A stretch of DNA of 64,000 nt from Halichoerus grypus (GCF_964656455.1 NW_027555072.1:1-64000), one strand, 5' to 3'. Positions 35,325-46,933 are shown, counted from the stretch's first letter. The notes: generated from the letters alone by a model not told the origin. Numbers and translations: made by a program.

Positions 35325-35325
<1 letters not shown>
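35030..35325 (+). mobile_element. L2-type LINE remnant
   Basis: CACTGGCTGCTTATTGCCTA, CCTCTGCTCACATTCAAATC, CCTTCCTGGTCCCTTTCC and GCCATCATCTTTTACCTC resemble the 3' region of the ancient LINE L2. It ends at a TG microsatellite. No open frame. Confidence 0.55.

Positions 35326-35366
<41 letters not shown>
35326..35366. repeat. (TG)20 microsatellite
   Basis: Uninterrupted TG repeat of about 41 bp; likely polymorphic. Confidence 0.95.
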
Positions 35367-35369
<3 letters not shown>

Positions 35370-35389
35370 AGAATCACTATATTCTCAAG

Positions 35390-35560
35390 GGTCAAAATCC
35401 TGAGGTTTAATTTCTGGCTATTGATGTGATGCTGAATAAGCACTCATCTTAGGCATCATGATATTATGGGGAGGGGGGGATGAAGGGAATGGGTAATACC
35501 AAACTCATGAGATTGCCGTGCAGATGATGAGTCAATGTATGTAAGTGCTCAGAGTAAATG
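35390..35560 (+). mobile_element. MIR-like SINE remnant
   Basis: GGTTTAATTTCTGGCTATTG, then GAGATTGCCGTGCAGATGAT, GAGTCAATGTATGTAAGTGC and TCAGAGTAAATG follow the forward MIR order, with losses in the centre. Confidence 0.55.
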
Positions 35561-35569
35561 TAAGCCATC

Positions 35570-36629
35570 ACTTCATACACCTCTTTCCTAAGGCAGTAGA
35601 ACCTTGGGAAGGGATTTTGGGCTATTCATCATTGTCTCACCACAGTGACGGAACACACACCAGGGTTCAACACATCTCTGTGGAATCAACATTGAGGGAA
35701 AAGTCCCTTCACATGCTTTCCAGAATGCTGTGAAAGACCATTGTTTACTGATGATCTCAGCAGCCTCCCTGCGCCCCGCTGTATGATGTGGATGGAATGA
35801 TGAATGGGATGTGAAGTGTGTAACACCATGGATAGAAGAATACAAGAATACTCCCCATTCTTGATGAAAGAGAGAGCAGCGGTCATTCAGTCATTCTTGC
35901 TCATTCTGTGTCTCTGCAGGGCTAGAAACATCAGTGGCAAGAACACAGCTGCACTTACACTACTCTTAAAACCACTATTGGAGTGATACGCTTTCCTGAG
36001 CAGGAGAGATTAGGAATTAATTAGCAGAGGAAATAATAGGAAATAATTAAGAGGGTGTATATATGCCCAGCTGTGACAGCACTTTGAGGAACCTCTTTGT
36101 CTGCCACATGACTACGTGCCTTTAAGGGAGTAGGATGCTGACTGTAGGTTGCGCATTGAAATTTATTAAAAGGATTGGCTACAGAATCAGAAAGTCAACA
36201 TTCAGAGGCATATGGTGTTTATTTAGGGGATTCTTAGACTCTGATGTGTAACATTAATCCAGGCACAGACAGAATGAAACCTACGATTTCTCCAAATGGC
36301 CTTCATGTCTAAACACCAGCTTTATAAATACTGAATTACTCATCAACCTGGAATATGTCAATTTTTTCAGGAGTACCTATGTTTAGCATCTAAAGTTTCT
36401 TAAGAAAGGACATCCGCAGTGGATACATTTTGTCAAATATGTGGGTTCCACACACATGTATGTGAAGCTAGAAAGACTTCGATTTTTACTAAAATACTAA
36501 AGTTCTTTCACATTGATTATTTTTGTGCCCCCACATGAAAAATAAGAGTTTCCTTGGCCCAACGTCTAGCCTCTATACTTAACAACCATAAAAGTCATGG
36601 CACGAAAGGATCTACCATTTGCTGAGTGA
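35570..36629. other. No gene recognised
   Basis: Unique-looking sequence with no recognised exon, repeat or RNA gene. Confidence 0.45.
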
Positions 36630-36790
36630 ACTATATGATTGGTATCACAACGCTCAAAATGAGCCTGCCAAGCAGGTATGATTTTTCCTGTTTTTAAGGT
36701 GAGGACATGTAGGCTCAGAGCAGCTCAGTGGTTTTATCAAAAGTTGTGTGATTAGTTAGTAGCAGAGCCAAGACTCAGAATTCGCAAAGC
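36630..36790 (-). mobile_element. MIR SINE remnant
   Basis: Reverse MIR: CCTGTTTTTAAGGTGAGGA, CATGTAGGCTCAGAGCAGC, GTTAGTAGCAGAGCCAAGA, CTCAGAATTCGCAAAGCTCC. Confidence 0.75.
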
Positions 36791-37304
36791 TCCTTCACCT
36801 AGGACTAGTTCTCCTTAAATTTAGGCTTACCAAGTTTTATAAAGTTTTGCTTATAAACTTTATTGCACTTATAAATGTTTAGAGTTTTGTTCTTTTCTGT
36901 ATTTCAGTTCAACTTTTGATTCCCCTGCCTCTTGCTAACTACCCTAGGCAGGGAATATTTATCAGAGGGGTCCTCAGCGGTCCCCTCCTGGGAGGCTGGA
37001 TGTACATCTGCCCAAACACTGGTTTCCTAACCCAGGACCTTTGTCTTGCCCCATTCTCTTCAATAATATTGCATGCTCAAGATGCTTGGTCTAGGGATGG
37101 ACACCCCCTTCTGAGTCAAAAAGGGAAGGAAAGACATTTTCCAGGAGGGCTTCCTAGACTTGCTCAGGAAGAGGCATCTTCTTTTCATCTGTTTCAAGAC
37201 CCCTGTCTGGTGTCACCCATCTCATGAAAAATAGTCCCTGCAAAAGGAGAAAAGCAGTCGGAGGTGTGGACACGTGACTCAGGTTATAAGACCATGGCTG
37301 GACA

Positions 37305-37757
37305 CCCGTGTTCACAACAGGATTATTCAAAGGGGTGGGAGCAACCCAAGCATCCATCAACGGATGAACAGATAAACAAAATGTGGACACTACAGACAAT
37401 GGAAAGGAAGGTAATTCTGATGCATGCTACGTCATAGATAAACCCAGAGGACATTGGGCTCCTGAAATAAGCCAGTCACAGAAAGACAAATACTGATTGC
37501 ACTTCTACGAGGTAGCTAGAATAGTCACGTTCCCAGAAAGAGAAAATAGAATGGTTGTTGCCCAGGGTCTCAGGGATGGGGAAGTGGGGAGTTGTTGGTT
37601 AAAGGGTGTAGAGCTTGAGTTTTACAAGATTAAGAATTCTGGAGATTGGTTGCATGACAATGTGAATATACGTTAACATTACCAAACCATGCATTTAGAA
37701 ATGGTTAAGATGGTACATTTTATGTTACGTGTATTTTACCACAGTTTTTAAAAAGCA
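37305..37757 (+). mobile_element. Old L1 (L1M-type) 3' end, forward orientation
   Basis: GTTCACAACAGGATTATTCA, CAACCCAAGCATCCATCAAC, GGATGAACAGATAAACAAAA, GAAATAAGCCAGTCACAGAA, TGGTTGTTGCCCAGGGTCTC and TACGTGTATTTTACCACAGT, in L1 order from the ORF2 end to the 3' UTR. It matches the family of the reverse copy at 26545. No usable open frame. Confidence 0.85.
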
Positions 37758-38393
37758 ATGGTAAATGTATGGGAAGTGTGGTCACGCTAAATTTCCAAGA
37801 TGTTGGTGTGTGAGAAGTGAAGATGTTTGAAGAATACAGAGTGATAGAAAACAGTGGTACCAACCCAAGCCCAAAATGAAGATAAAGAGAAGCTCCTTAT
37901 CCTAGCATCTATTCTTACATCTCTGTCTGGGAAATAGGCAAGAAAAAATACATACACAGATATTTGACATTTCATACCATTATTTGACATGAATTATTTG
38001 GGTAATTGCCATAATCCCATCACACTATTTTAAAGAATGGAAAAATCAGTCAGAGAGATGGCTTTCTCTCACTGAAGTTTAAACAGATGGAATGATTTCC
38101 TTGAATTAACACAATAAAGTTTTCTAGTTGAACATATTAAGCATTGGTAATTTGTTGCATTGATTTCATTTTTTAATTGACAAAGCATTTCCATGGCATG
38201 ATCAAGTTTCTTTCCTACTCGGTGATGTAAGTATTTGCTAGACTGTTCCATATATGACAGAGGAATATAGCACAGTACCTTGGAGTAGGAATGCAACCAG
38301 AAGTTCAGGCATGGATGTGAGTCCTGCTCTTCCTCAGGGTAACACTGAAAAATAACCTAAATAATTCTTTCCTCACTATGAAAGAATAAATCT
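37758..38393. other. No gene recognised
   Basis: A+T-rich unique-looking sequence. Confidence 0.45.
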
Positions 38394-38408
38394 AAAGTAG
38401 GGCACACT

Positions 38409-38567
38409 CGGGGTGCCTGTGTGGCTCAGTCAGTGAAGCTTCTGCCTTTGTCTCAGGTCATGATCTCAGGGTCCTGGGATCAAGTCCAGCATTGGGCTCC
38501 TTGCTCAGTGGGAAGCCTGCTTCTCACGCTCTCTCTCAAATAAATAAATAACATCTTTTAAAAAAAT
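38409..38567 (+). mobile_element. Can-SINE with shortened body
   Basis: GGGGTGCCTGTGTGGCTCAG head, CTCAGTGGGAAGCCTGC, then an unusually short CT region directly joined to AAATAAATAAATAACATC. Target duplication AAAGTAGGGCACACT (38394-38408) and AAAGTAGGGTACACT (38568-38582). Confidence 0.94.
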
Positions 38568-38582
38568 AAAGTAGGGTACACT

Positions 38583-38955
38583 TTTCTATAAGGACCAAAT
38601 ACTAAATATTTTAGGCTTTTACCCTTTGTAGAACAAAAGGTAAAATCAAGAATAACAGGAGAGAAAACAAATTTCCACAAATGTTTTTAACTGATGAAAT
38701 ATAATATATGATAAAAATAATTGTATCTCTCTTTATATATATATATAAACTGGGAATACCGGCTTACTAATGAGAAGAATGGAATCCCCTTTTTGGGAAA
38801 AACATTTTACTTTATTGGAGTACAAAGTTAGTGTACCTTATCATCCATTCAATTGCAAATATCATTGGTAAGAAGCATTTTTAGCTCATGGGCAATACAA
38901 AAACGAGCATGAAGCCAGATCTGCTCCATTGGCTGCAGATTGCCAGCCTGTTCTA
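38583..38955. mobile_element. hAT-type DNA transposon remnant
   Basis: CTTTTCTATAAGGACCAAAT, ACTAAATATTTTAGGCTTTT at one end and TTAGCTCATGGGCAATACAA, GCTGCAGATTGCCAGCCTG at the other recall the family of the split element at 29695, in opposite orientation. The centre is A+T-rich and diverged. The Can-SINE at 38409 abuts its left end. Confidence 0.5.
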
Positions 38956-39264
38956 GGATCTAGATAATCTCAAAAGTCTTCTTTACCCACCATAAGTGTT
39001 GTGCTTCTGGAATGTTCCTTCTCAATCTCTTCTGCTGGATTTAATTCCTCTGATCAAGTTAAGCATGAGGTTATCTAGCTGAGTGGTTTTAAAAACCATC
39101 CACATATGATAACTTCCAAATTTTTCTCTATTGTTAACCTCTCTGCTATAGGATATATTTTTATATATGCCTCAGCTTTGCCCTTGTCATTTAGCCTTTG
39201 ACGTCTAAGAGGTATTGTTTCCAATGAAACAATTCCTAAAACTGTCGCCCACTCTGACCTTCTT

Positions 39265-39725
39265 CTCAGTAAATGACACCTTCACTCACCCACATATTTC
39301 AAGCCGGACATCTAGGAGCCACCTGGGATCATTCCCTTAAACCTCCTCCAGGCCACAAAGCCATCAGCTTTGATTTGAATTTCTCTTGTACAAGCAAGAG
39401 AGCAATCAAGGAGGTTGAGACTCTATACAGCTGTGCTCAACACAGAAATGATCAGAAGTGTTCTGGTCATAAAAGGAACTGTAAGTGCTACAAAGTAGCC
39501 CCCCAAAGAGATCATCAACATTCTTCCTTCCATTACGGCCACCTGGGTCCCAACCAACCCCGTGTCTTACCTGAACTACTACTCTTGCTTCCTAACTGCT
39601 GTCTCAAATCCAGCTCCACCCCTCCACTCCGTTCCCTCCAGAGGAGGCAAAATGATCATCTTAAACACAAGCCAGATTCTGCCATTCCCTGCTGAAGCTT
39701 TTCCATAGCTTCCCACCTATTAGTT
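39265..39725 (+). mobile_element. Ancient LINE-type remnant
   Basis: GCCACCTGGGATCATTCCCT, CTTGCTTCCTAACTGCTGTC, GGCAAAATGATCATCTTAAA, CATAGCTTCCCACC follow the order of a common diverged mammalian repeat, probably L2-related. A 140-codon open frame crosses it (39273-39695), but its composition is that of the repeat, and I do not call it a gene. Confidence 0.5.
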
Positions 39726-39734
39726 TGATAATCT

Positions 39735-40740
39735 ATTATTATCTGCTCATCATGTTCCTGGTACTATTTACATAGCTGGGAATTTGGTAGTGACCCAGAT
39801 GGACAAAAAGTCCTACCAAATTTAACCTACATTCTAAAGAGGGGAAAGAGATAACAAAGGAGGAAAAAAATGGAAATTATGTAGCATGTTAGGATAAATG
39901 ATAAATGCTCTGGAAAAATAAATCGGGGACGTGGGCAAGGAGCTTGAGAGAAGGAAGAGTTGCAACGTTAAGTAGGGTGGTCAGGAAATGGCGCCCCCTG
40001 TGAAGTTGCCTTCTGAGTGAAGACCTGAAGGAGATGAGGCAGCAAGCAGGTGGGGTCTGCAGGGAAGAGCGTTCAAGAGGGAGGGAAGAGCAGGTGCCGA
40101 GGAGGAGCAGCGAGGAAACAATGAGGAGGGGAGAGAGAAGTCGCAGGGGTCGGAGAGATGATAGAGGTGGGGGTTATGGAGCCCTTGCAGACCCTGAGTG
40201 AGGGGTCTTGAAGAGCGTGCTCTCACTCAGGCTTAAGAGGACAGGGGCTACTGTAGGTGACGGAAATCTTCTGTAGGGGAGCAAGGGCCCAGGTGGGACC
40301 AGTTAGAACTCTACTGCAGTGCCTCAGGGGAGATCCTAGAATTGGGCGAGCCAGAAGATACTTAGCTTCCATGAGATGGGATAGAGAGGAGTCAAGAGTG
40401 ACTGCCCAGTTTTCAGTCTGATCCACTGAAGATTGGTGATTGCCATCACCTAAGATGGAATTCTGAGGGGAAAAGGGATTTGGGGGTACTTATTAGGAGC
40501 TTGGTGTTGCTTGGGATGCCTGTGAGACATACAGCAGACATCCCAGCAGAGATGTCAAACAGGAGGTTGGAAATCTAAGCTTGGAATGCAGAGGAGAGGT
40601 ACAGGCTAGAGATGTATGTTTGGTGACCATTCTTGTAGAGGTGTTATTTGAAGCCACGAGATGGGGTGAGATCATCAAAGAAGTGAAGGTAAATAGACAA
40701 GGGAAGAGGATGAGGAGGGGCCAGCACAGGAGGCTGGGAA
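39735..40740 (+). mobile_element. Ancient interspersed repeat, subfamily unassigned
   Basis: About 1 kb that follows a widely dispersed mammalian repeat in order: CATGTTCCTGGTACTATTTA, TAGGGTGGTCAGGAAATGG, GAGTGAAGACCTGAAGGAGA, CGTTCAAGAGGGAGGGAAGA, GGAGTCAAGAGTGACTGCC, GTGAGACATACAGCAGACAT and GGTTGGAAATCTAAGCTTGG. It looks LINE-derived and non-coding. I cannot name the subfamily with confidence. Confidence 0.5.
39985..40003 (-). promoter_or_regulatory. CTCF-like half motif
   Basis: Minus strand CACAGGGGGCGCCATTT holds the strong CAGGGGGCGC half of the CTCF consensus. The upstream CCACC half is degraded. It sits in an old repeat. Weaker than the site at 7982. Confidence 0.3.
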
Positions 40741-41139
40741 GGAACAGCCAGCGAGTGGAGAAAGGAGAAATGAACTCGGTCAAATGCTGTGTGTGGGTGG
40801 ACTAAAGTTAGAATATTTTCTAGAATTCTCACCCCCCCCCGGAAAGCACCCACACAGCGTGATCCTCATCACCTCTGACTTCATCTGGGACGTACGTCCT
40901 GTCCACCTGTCTGGTTCTGCTGTCCATCGTGCCTGACGCCACTTTCCCTCGGCTCCAGCTGTCCTGCTCTCCCCTCTGTTGCTTCGGCATTTCCATGCGT
41001 GGTCCCTGACAGGAAACTCCTTCTCCTCATTATTACTTCTTCTCATCGCAGTTTCTTTTCATGACTACCTGCTCTAAAATACCAACATCCCCCATATTTA
41101 CCCCATATCCTACCACTTCCTCTTTATTCTGCTCACTTT

Positions 41140-41300
41140 ATATGATTTCCGGACACCCCGCAATTAACCAGCCTTTTGTTTATTTCCTCACACTAAAGCA
41201 GAGATCTAGTCTGTCTTGTTCTGTGTTTTATCCCAGACCGGAGCATGGATTGATGTAGTACATATTCAGTAAAAAATTTCCCAAATAAACGAATGAATCT
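41140..41300 (+). mobile_element. L2 3' end remnant
   Basis: CTAGTCTGTCTTGTTCTGTG, TTTTATCCCAGACCGGAGC, GTACATATTCAGTAAAAAAT and AATAAACGAATGAAT resemble the conserved L2 3' terminal region. Confidence 0.6.
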
Positions 41301-41539
41301 ATATTTCAGCAAATTAACTAAATTGTGTATAAAATACGCTGACACATAATTCCCAACTTAGAAGTGCAGAGGGAGAAAGCTGGGATATGTTTTCACTGGA
41401 CAGTGCTATCAAGTATTTGTTCCAGTTATTTTCTGTTTAGATGGTGCTAAAAACAGAAATGGCACTTTTGGATCCTTTCAAGGTATAGTTGGTTCCGTGG
41501 AAGACCACATCTGCCCAGCCCCCTCAAATACCCTTTCCA

Positions 41540-41670
41540 TCCGCCTATGAACTGTGCTGTGCTGGAGCCTCGGGCTGTTTCTCAAGGTGTCTGTCATAGC
41601 ACAGGTCCTAGCACAGGGTAGGCACTTGGCTTGTGTACAGCAGAGATGCTGAAAGCAATGAATGACTTAA
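41540..41670 (+). mobile_element. L2 3' end remnant
   Basis: GTCTGTCATAGCACAGGTCC, TAGCACAGGGTAGGCACTTG and GAAAGCAATGAATGACTTA resemble the L2 terminal region. Diverged, second L2-like tail within 500 bp. Confidence 0.5.
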
Positions 41671-43340
41671 TATTGAAATCTTGAATGAGGGGTAGCTGGT
41701 GAAGAGTCAGGTAGACGTTTCTCATGCACGCTTTCCCTGCCATGCTTCTCAAGGAGAGGTCCGAAGCAGCACCACTGAGGGCGGAAACCTTCACGAAGCC
41801 GAGGGAGCCGCCGGGAGTGGGGTGTGGGCGGGTCTGTGTTTGATGACTGGGCTCATTCTTTCATCTTCCTCCGCTGTCTTACGCTCGCTGTGTGCTACTG
41901 CTGAGGCAGTAAATGTTGTTTGTCTTAGCTGCAGAAGCGAGGCTAGGACACTTTGAAGTGTCTTCTGTTGCTTACCGTCCCCTACTGTTCCTGTCAGCAA
42001 ACTGAGATAAAGCTGATGGACAGAGGTGTCTGGTCTAATTCCTTTATTGACACACGGTCCTGTCTTCAAACACCAGTGTAAATGAATAAGCACGGAGATA
42101 GTAATGTGTCCGTAATCGGCTGCCAGATAAATGCCATTGTTTACGGACTGATCCCTGCTTCCTAAGGCCCAAACAGCTCCAAAATCTTACAAATTAGCAC
42201 CTCACTGAGATCAAAGAATTGTCTTTTCTCTCTACAATTACCTGCTTGGGGAGCTGAGCAAGCAGATGAGACTGTTCAAGCTGTCTCTCTCTAGCGAAAA
42301 CCTTTCTTTTGAGAACAAATGGTGGAATTATCCACTTTTTCAAAAGGGGGTGGTTAAGAACAAGAGACTTGTACTTTATCGTGCTGTATGAGAGCAAAGG
42401 GAGTCTGTGTTTCCATTTTTTATGTTATTCACAAGTCTTCTATCCCCATGACAACTCTCATTTCTAAGATCAGTGGAAAGAGCCATGTTCATCCTTCATG
42501 ACCAGTCTTTTGAGATCATATTAAACTTCAGATTACAAAGGTAAAACATGGTTTTAAATACGGTGGCGCCGTAGTTTCTACAGCCCTGAAAAAAAGACAT
42601 GTGGGGAAATTAGTATTTTCTGAGGGAGTGAAAATTTAGACTACAAGTTCCTTGCCCTGAAGCACATTCTATTAGCCAATGTCCAAAATGACATTTTTCA
42701 ACTTGGAGATACTGAGAGATGAGAGAATGGAACTCACGTACAGGATGACATTGACTTTGCATGTTTGGTAATCATGTCTTTCATGTAACTCCTACAACCC
42801 AGAAACAAGAAATCCAATGGACAAACCATATGGTTTAGGAAAATATTGGCTTATTTATAAAAAAGATAAGATTCTCGGTGGCAGGATTTATCTTTCATGT
42901 AAATGAAGAAAATACACTTTCAAATTCTAATGGTACAATGACCAATCTTAGTCAAGGGTCTTGACTCCTACAGAAAAGCTGTTTAAAGAAATAAAAACGG
43001 ACTGTTCTCTCCAGCGTAGTAAACTTGGGCAACCTTTTTTTCACATGTGTGTTCTCCTTCAGTTATTCATAACTGCCAAAGAGTTCGTGAACATGAATGT
43101 GAACTAATGGCAAATTATAAGATGATTTCTCTCATTTTCCTAAAGCCACTTTCCTCAGAAAAGAATCCGGTGTCCTTGGGAGCAGCCAAGGTTAGAATAA
43201 GACGCCCCCCCCCCCCCACTTCCCAGGATGCTTTCATCACGTTTCAGGAATGCAGACAACTCCAACCCACAACAAGAGGCTATGGGACCGACCCCGAGCC
43301 AAAACAAGGAGGCTTCTTCAGTAGCCCTTGAAATATACTT
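41671..43340. other. No gene recognised; C13 run
   Basis: A 100-codon minus-strand frame at 41791-42093 and a 94-codon plus-strand frame at 43047-43331 show no domain. A 13-base C run lies at 43205-43217. Confidence 0.45.
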
Positions 43341-43349
43341 CAATATTTG

Positions 43350-43352
<3 letters not shown>

Positions 43353-43388
<36 letters not shown>

Positions 43389-43588
43389 ATTTATTTATTT
43401 ATTTTAGAGAGACACAGAGAGAGAGTGGGAGGAGAGACAGAGGGAGAGGGAGAGAGAGAGAATCTCAAGTAGACTCCATGCTCAGCATGAAGCCCGATGT
43501 GGGGCTCAATCTCAGGACCCTGAGATCATGACCTGAGCCAAAACCAAGAATCAGATGCTCAATTGGTGACTGAACCACCCAAGTGCCC
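43353..43588 (-). mobile_element. Can-SINE with (TA)n tail, reverse orientation
   Basis: A TA dinucleotide run (43357-43385) lies on the tail side, followed by AAAGATTTATTTATTTATTT, GA-rich body, CTGAGATCATGACCTGAGCC, and ACCACCCAAGTGCCCC head. Target duplication CAATATTTGATT at 43341-43352 and 43589-43600. Confidence 0.94.
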
Positions 43589-43600
43589 CAATATTTGATT

Positions 43601-44316
43601 ATATCTACCCTGTTAAAATCCCTATGAGCTCCTGACATTAAAGCACAACATGAGGAAAGGGTAGAATAGTTAAAGCAGCTCAGGGTAATCAAACAGCAAA
43701 GTAACCTCTCGGAGGGTATATATTAGCAGGAACACTTTTCAACAGTTACCACTCAAACCTCTGTTACTCGAGAAACGCTAACTCGTGGCCAAAATGCAGA
43801 ATTGGCAAAACAGCAGCAAGTAGCTGTTAACTATTTTACCGGCTTTGCCTTTGCGCGCAGAAGGGGTTTCCTGGTGAAGGTGTGTGCAGGAGCCTAATGT
43901 TTGAAGGTGGGGCCCCCAGCAGGCCTTATGGCCAAGACAAGTCATGGAAATTACTAGAGACTCACTTCCCTCCCATCTAATGTAACATAAGGATTCAGGC
44001 CGCTCTACGTCGTAGGGTGGTCGCAAGATCTGCCAGAAATACATTTATAGATCTCCTTCTGCTGATAGATTGATTCTGCCTTAGGAGATGGTCTATTTTG
44101 TCAGCAGAGCCTAAAGCTCTCCTAGGAGCAGCTGAATTACACTAAGGAGTCTGAACAACCAAAAAGGAAGCAGGCTTCCTTGACCTAGATAAGGAAGATG
44201 ATTTTGGCGCCTGGAGCGGAGGCCTTTCTCTCACAAGCGTGATCATTCTTACTCGCCCTGAAATAGGGATTGAGATGGGCCACCAGCAATTCTCAAGCCT
44301 CAGTTCTGGCTTGGAA
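43601..44316. other. No gene recognised
   Basis: Unique-looking sequence; an 88-codon minus-strand frame at 43778-44044 shows no domain. Confidence 0.45.
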
Positions 44317-44425
44317 ATTGGAGGAGGAGGAGGAGGAGGAGGAAGAGGGGAGGGGGAGGAGGGAGAGGAGGAGGAAGAGGGGGAAGAGAGGAGGAGGAGG
44401 GGGTTGGGAGGAGGAGGAGGAGGTC
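44317..44425. repeat. (GGA)n purine tract
   Basis: About 110 bp of GGA/GAG/GGGA units with almost no pyrimidines until the GGTTGG near 44402. Its four or more G-runs allow G-quadruplex or triplex structures. Open frames across it are poly-Gly/Glu (plus) or poly-Pro/Ser (minus) artefacts. Confidence 0.95.
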
Positions 44426-45390
44426 GACACGTGATCAGAAAGCACCAAGGAGCTTCCAGTGAGCGTCCCAGTGCAGACTGTGGAGTCATGGATGTTAATC
44501 TGCAAAATGCCCTTGCTATTCAGACTTCAGGCAGTTCGGTGCCATTTTTAGGACCTTCACCTTCGGCCTCGACCAGGTTGTTAATGTCTCTGACGTTCAT
44601 GAGCCAGGCGGTGGAGTTTCCACTCCCCTATTTTTCTTAAGACTGCTAGGAAAACACAGTAAGATCCTGTGCTTTCCTATTACATCTGTTCGGTCTCTGC
44701 AACGAAAAACACAGTAGCATCTACATTCTTCAAGGCAAGCAATGGCCCATTGCCCATTTCTATTTTCTAAGTAGCAGGAGGAGAGGATGTAAGGCGAAAT
44801 GTCTGATACCACTGGGTCAGTGAGCAGGCCTTCAAGCTCCCGCGTGAACGGTGCGCTCCCGCAAGCACCCGAGCGCAGGGCGGCCGGCCTGGGGTCTGTG
44901 TGTGTGTCAGACTCTGCCCATTCCCTGACACCACCTGCTCTGAAAAGCTGGAAACAGGTCCTGGCGACAAAGCTCATGTTGGTTTTTGTCCCCCTGTTCA
45001 GCAAATATCCTTCACAGATCAATAGTCTCCTGGCTTACTTGTAAGAATGTTTCCTTGTGAATTTCCTTTCCTCTCATTGTAGTTTCAAAAACGAATCCAT
45101 TTAAGAATAAATGGCCCTTTTCATGAGTAAAATAACGATGCGCTGAGTGGTTCCATGCCCAGATTCAAAGGTTCTTATCTTTTTTCTGCCAGTCTAATTT
45201 GCAGTTAATTGCCCTGAGTCTAATGATGAGCCATTAACTCCTCTTTTGCAGATTTAGATATTGTCAACATAATAATGAAAGAGCATTAAAATTCATGTTT
45301 GTTCTTTAAATGTGTTGAAAAAATAATTCTGAAATGTACCTTTTTTTTTTTTCTTTTTTACTCTTTAAAGCTTAAAATTTATTTTGCAGT
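44426..45390. other. No gene recognised
   Basis: A 141-codon minus-strand open frame at 44597-45022 has no domain I know. A few CpGs cluster at 44840-44890. A poly-T lies at 45341-45352. Confidence 0.42.
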
Positions 45391-45403
45391 GAAAATAGCA
45401 GGA

Positions 45404-45601
45404 GGGGGGCACCTGGGTGGCTCAGTCCGTTAAGTGTCTGGCTTCGGCTCAGGTCATGATCCTGGGGTCCTGGGATTGAGCCCCGCATCGGGCTCCCTGC
45501 TCTGCGGGAGTCTGCTTCTCCCTCTCCCACTCCCCCTGTTTGTGTTCCCTCTCTCGCTGTGTCTCTCTCTGTCAAATGAAAAATAAAATCTTAAAAAAAA
45601 A
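45404..45601 (+). mobile_element. Young Can-SINE
   Basis: GGGGGGCACCTGGGTGGCTC head, CAGTCCGTTAAG variant, CCTCTCCCACTCCCCCTG body and an ATGAAAAATAAAATC tail. Flanking GAAAATAG (45391) and GAAAATAG (45602) are a short target duplication. Confidence 0.94.
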
Positions 45602-46444
45602 GAAAATAGGAAATTTGGGTTTTGATAAATTTTGGTAAGTATCGAGGGGGTCACTAATAAATAAAATTTGCAGCCATTGTGTTTTTAAGTGTTCTTCTGT
45701 AAGAGATATCCAGAGTTATTGAGGCAGGGAGGGGAAAATGCACATATGAATGCAAAGGATCTGTGTTTTTCCAGTAGGGTACTGAAAACTCATTCTTTTT
45801 GGTGAGGAGAAGGCAAATAACTCTCTCTCCAGTCTCTTCTTTACTGTGATTCATTTCTTGGTCTAAGTTATTTCCCAAACCAAGAGTGGGCTCTCTCCTG
45901 AGTCTCTGTTGATGTACGTGGCTGCCAACAGAGGAGGGCTACTAGTCTCCCAGAATCCATATAATTATATTCCTGTGGGCACTTACAAGGAGCCATCGGC
46001 TCTGTCCCTGCACACCCCACTTTAGGCTGGCCTCCGCCTGCACACAGTGAGAACTGAAAAGAAAATATTTTCTTTACCTACTTCATACCTCATGAATCAA
46101 AATTTATCCCTTCAAATAACATTTGAATTCCATCTTGTTCCTAAGCACCAAACTGAATCAAGCCTAAGTTTACTTTCTTGTTTACCTCTATAGAGTTGCA
46201 AACAGTATTCTTCTCATATTAAAGTTTGGGGCAAATAATAGGTCACTTAACCATATGCAACCCCACAGACAATGAGAGAATAAAAAAATTAAGAAAGGTC
46301 ATTAGCGCTCTTGATTCAAGTAAGTACTGACCAAAGGTTTAACCAGAATGTTCCCTCAGGGCTGCTAAATAAATATTTATTTATTTATGCATTTATGTAA
46401 CACTCAGTTTTATCGCATGCCTGTCATCAGGAAAAAGGACTTAC
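45602..46444. other. No gene recognised
   Basis: Unique-looking sequence; a short TATTTATTTAT patch lies at about 46370-46390. Confidence 0.45.
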
Positions 46445-46745
46445 TCTTACTGAATGCCTACTCTGTGCAAGCTGCTTAATACACATAAATGTTTCTCCAA
46501 GGGAGGATGGGAAATGCAGAGAGCCCCACAGTTTATATAGTTGGGGGCAGGGGAGGTTTTAAGAAAATTATGAATATAAAATCAGGCATGGGACTGTGCA
46601 GATGTAGCCAGAAGGCGGAGCATAAGCTTCACGAACGTCACAGAAAATGTTTTTTCCCCATAATCCTCAGAGAAACCAATGCTGTAGGTAACTCTCTTCG
46701 TTTGACATATGGGAACACTAATATCCAGACAGAGAGTAACCTACC
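46445..46745 (-). mobile_element. MIR SINE remnant with internal insertion
   Basis: CTTACTGAATGCCTACTCTG and GCAAGCTGCTTAATACACAT at 46450-46485, then about 150 bp unlike MIR, then CCATAATCCTCAGAGAAACC and GAACACTAATATCCAGACAG. Reverse orientation; the middle piece is unidentified. Confidence 0.5.
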
Positions 46746-46755
46746 CAATGACTGG

Positions 46756-46933
46756 GGTTACCAGCTTTTGTAAATAAAAATCATTGTCAGTTAAATTTGA
46801 ATTCCACGTGTACAACAAATAATTTCTAATATAAGTGTGTTCCATAAAATAGATGGAACATACTTATATTTAAAAAGAAATTGGGATCTGAAATTCAAAT
46901 TTAACTTGATAGGTTGTGTTTTATCTGGCAACC
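46756..46933. mobile_element. Palindromic MITE remnant
   Basis: Inverted repeat: AGTTAAATTTGAATT pairs exactly with AATTCAAATTTAACT, and ATATAAGTGTGTTCCA pairs at 15 of 16 with TGGAACATACTTATAT, around a centre near 46850. The ends GGTTACCAG and CTGGCAACC are degraded terminal inverted repeats. It resembles a palindromic non-autonomous DNA element common in mammals. Name not assigned. Confidence 0.7.

Noticed and set aside
39273..39695. 140-codon plus-strand open frame
   Set aside because: It coincides with an old LINE-type remnant; no domain, no splice context.
43205..43217. C13, with similar runs at 9372-9385 (G14) and 54319-54330 (G12)
   Set aside because: Plain homopolymers; their length may also be affected by sequencing error.
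44142..44640. Gly/Glu-rich and Pro/Ser-rich open frames
   Set aside because: They are translations of the (GGA)n tract on opposite strands.
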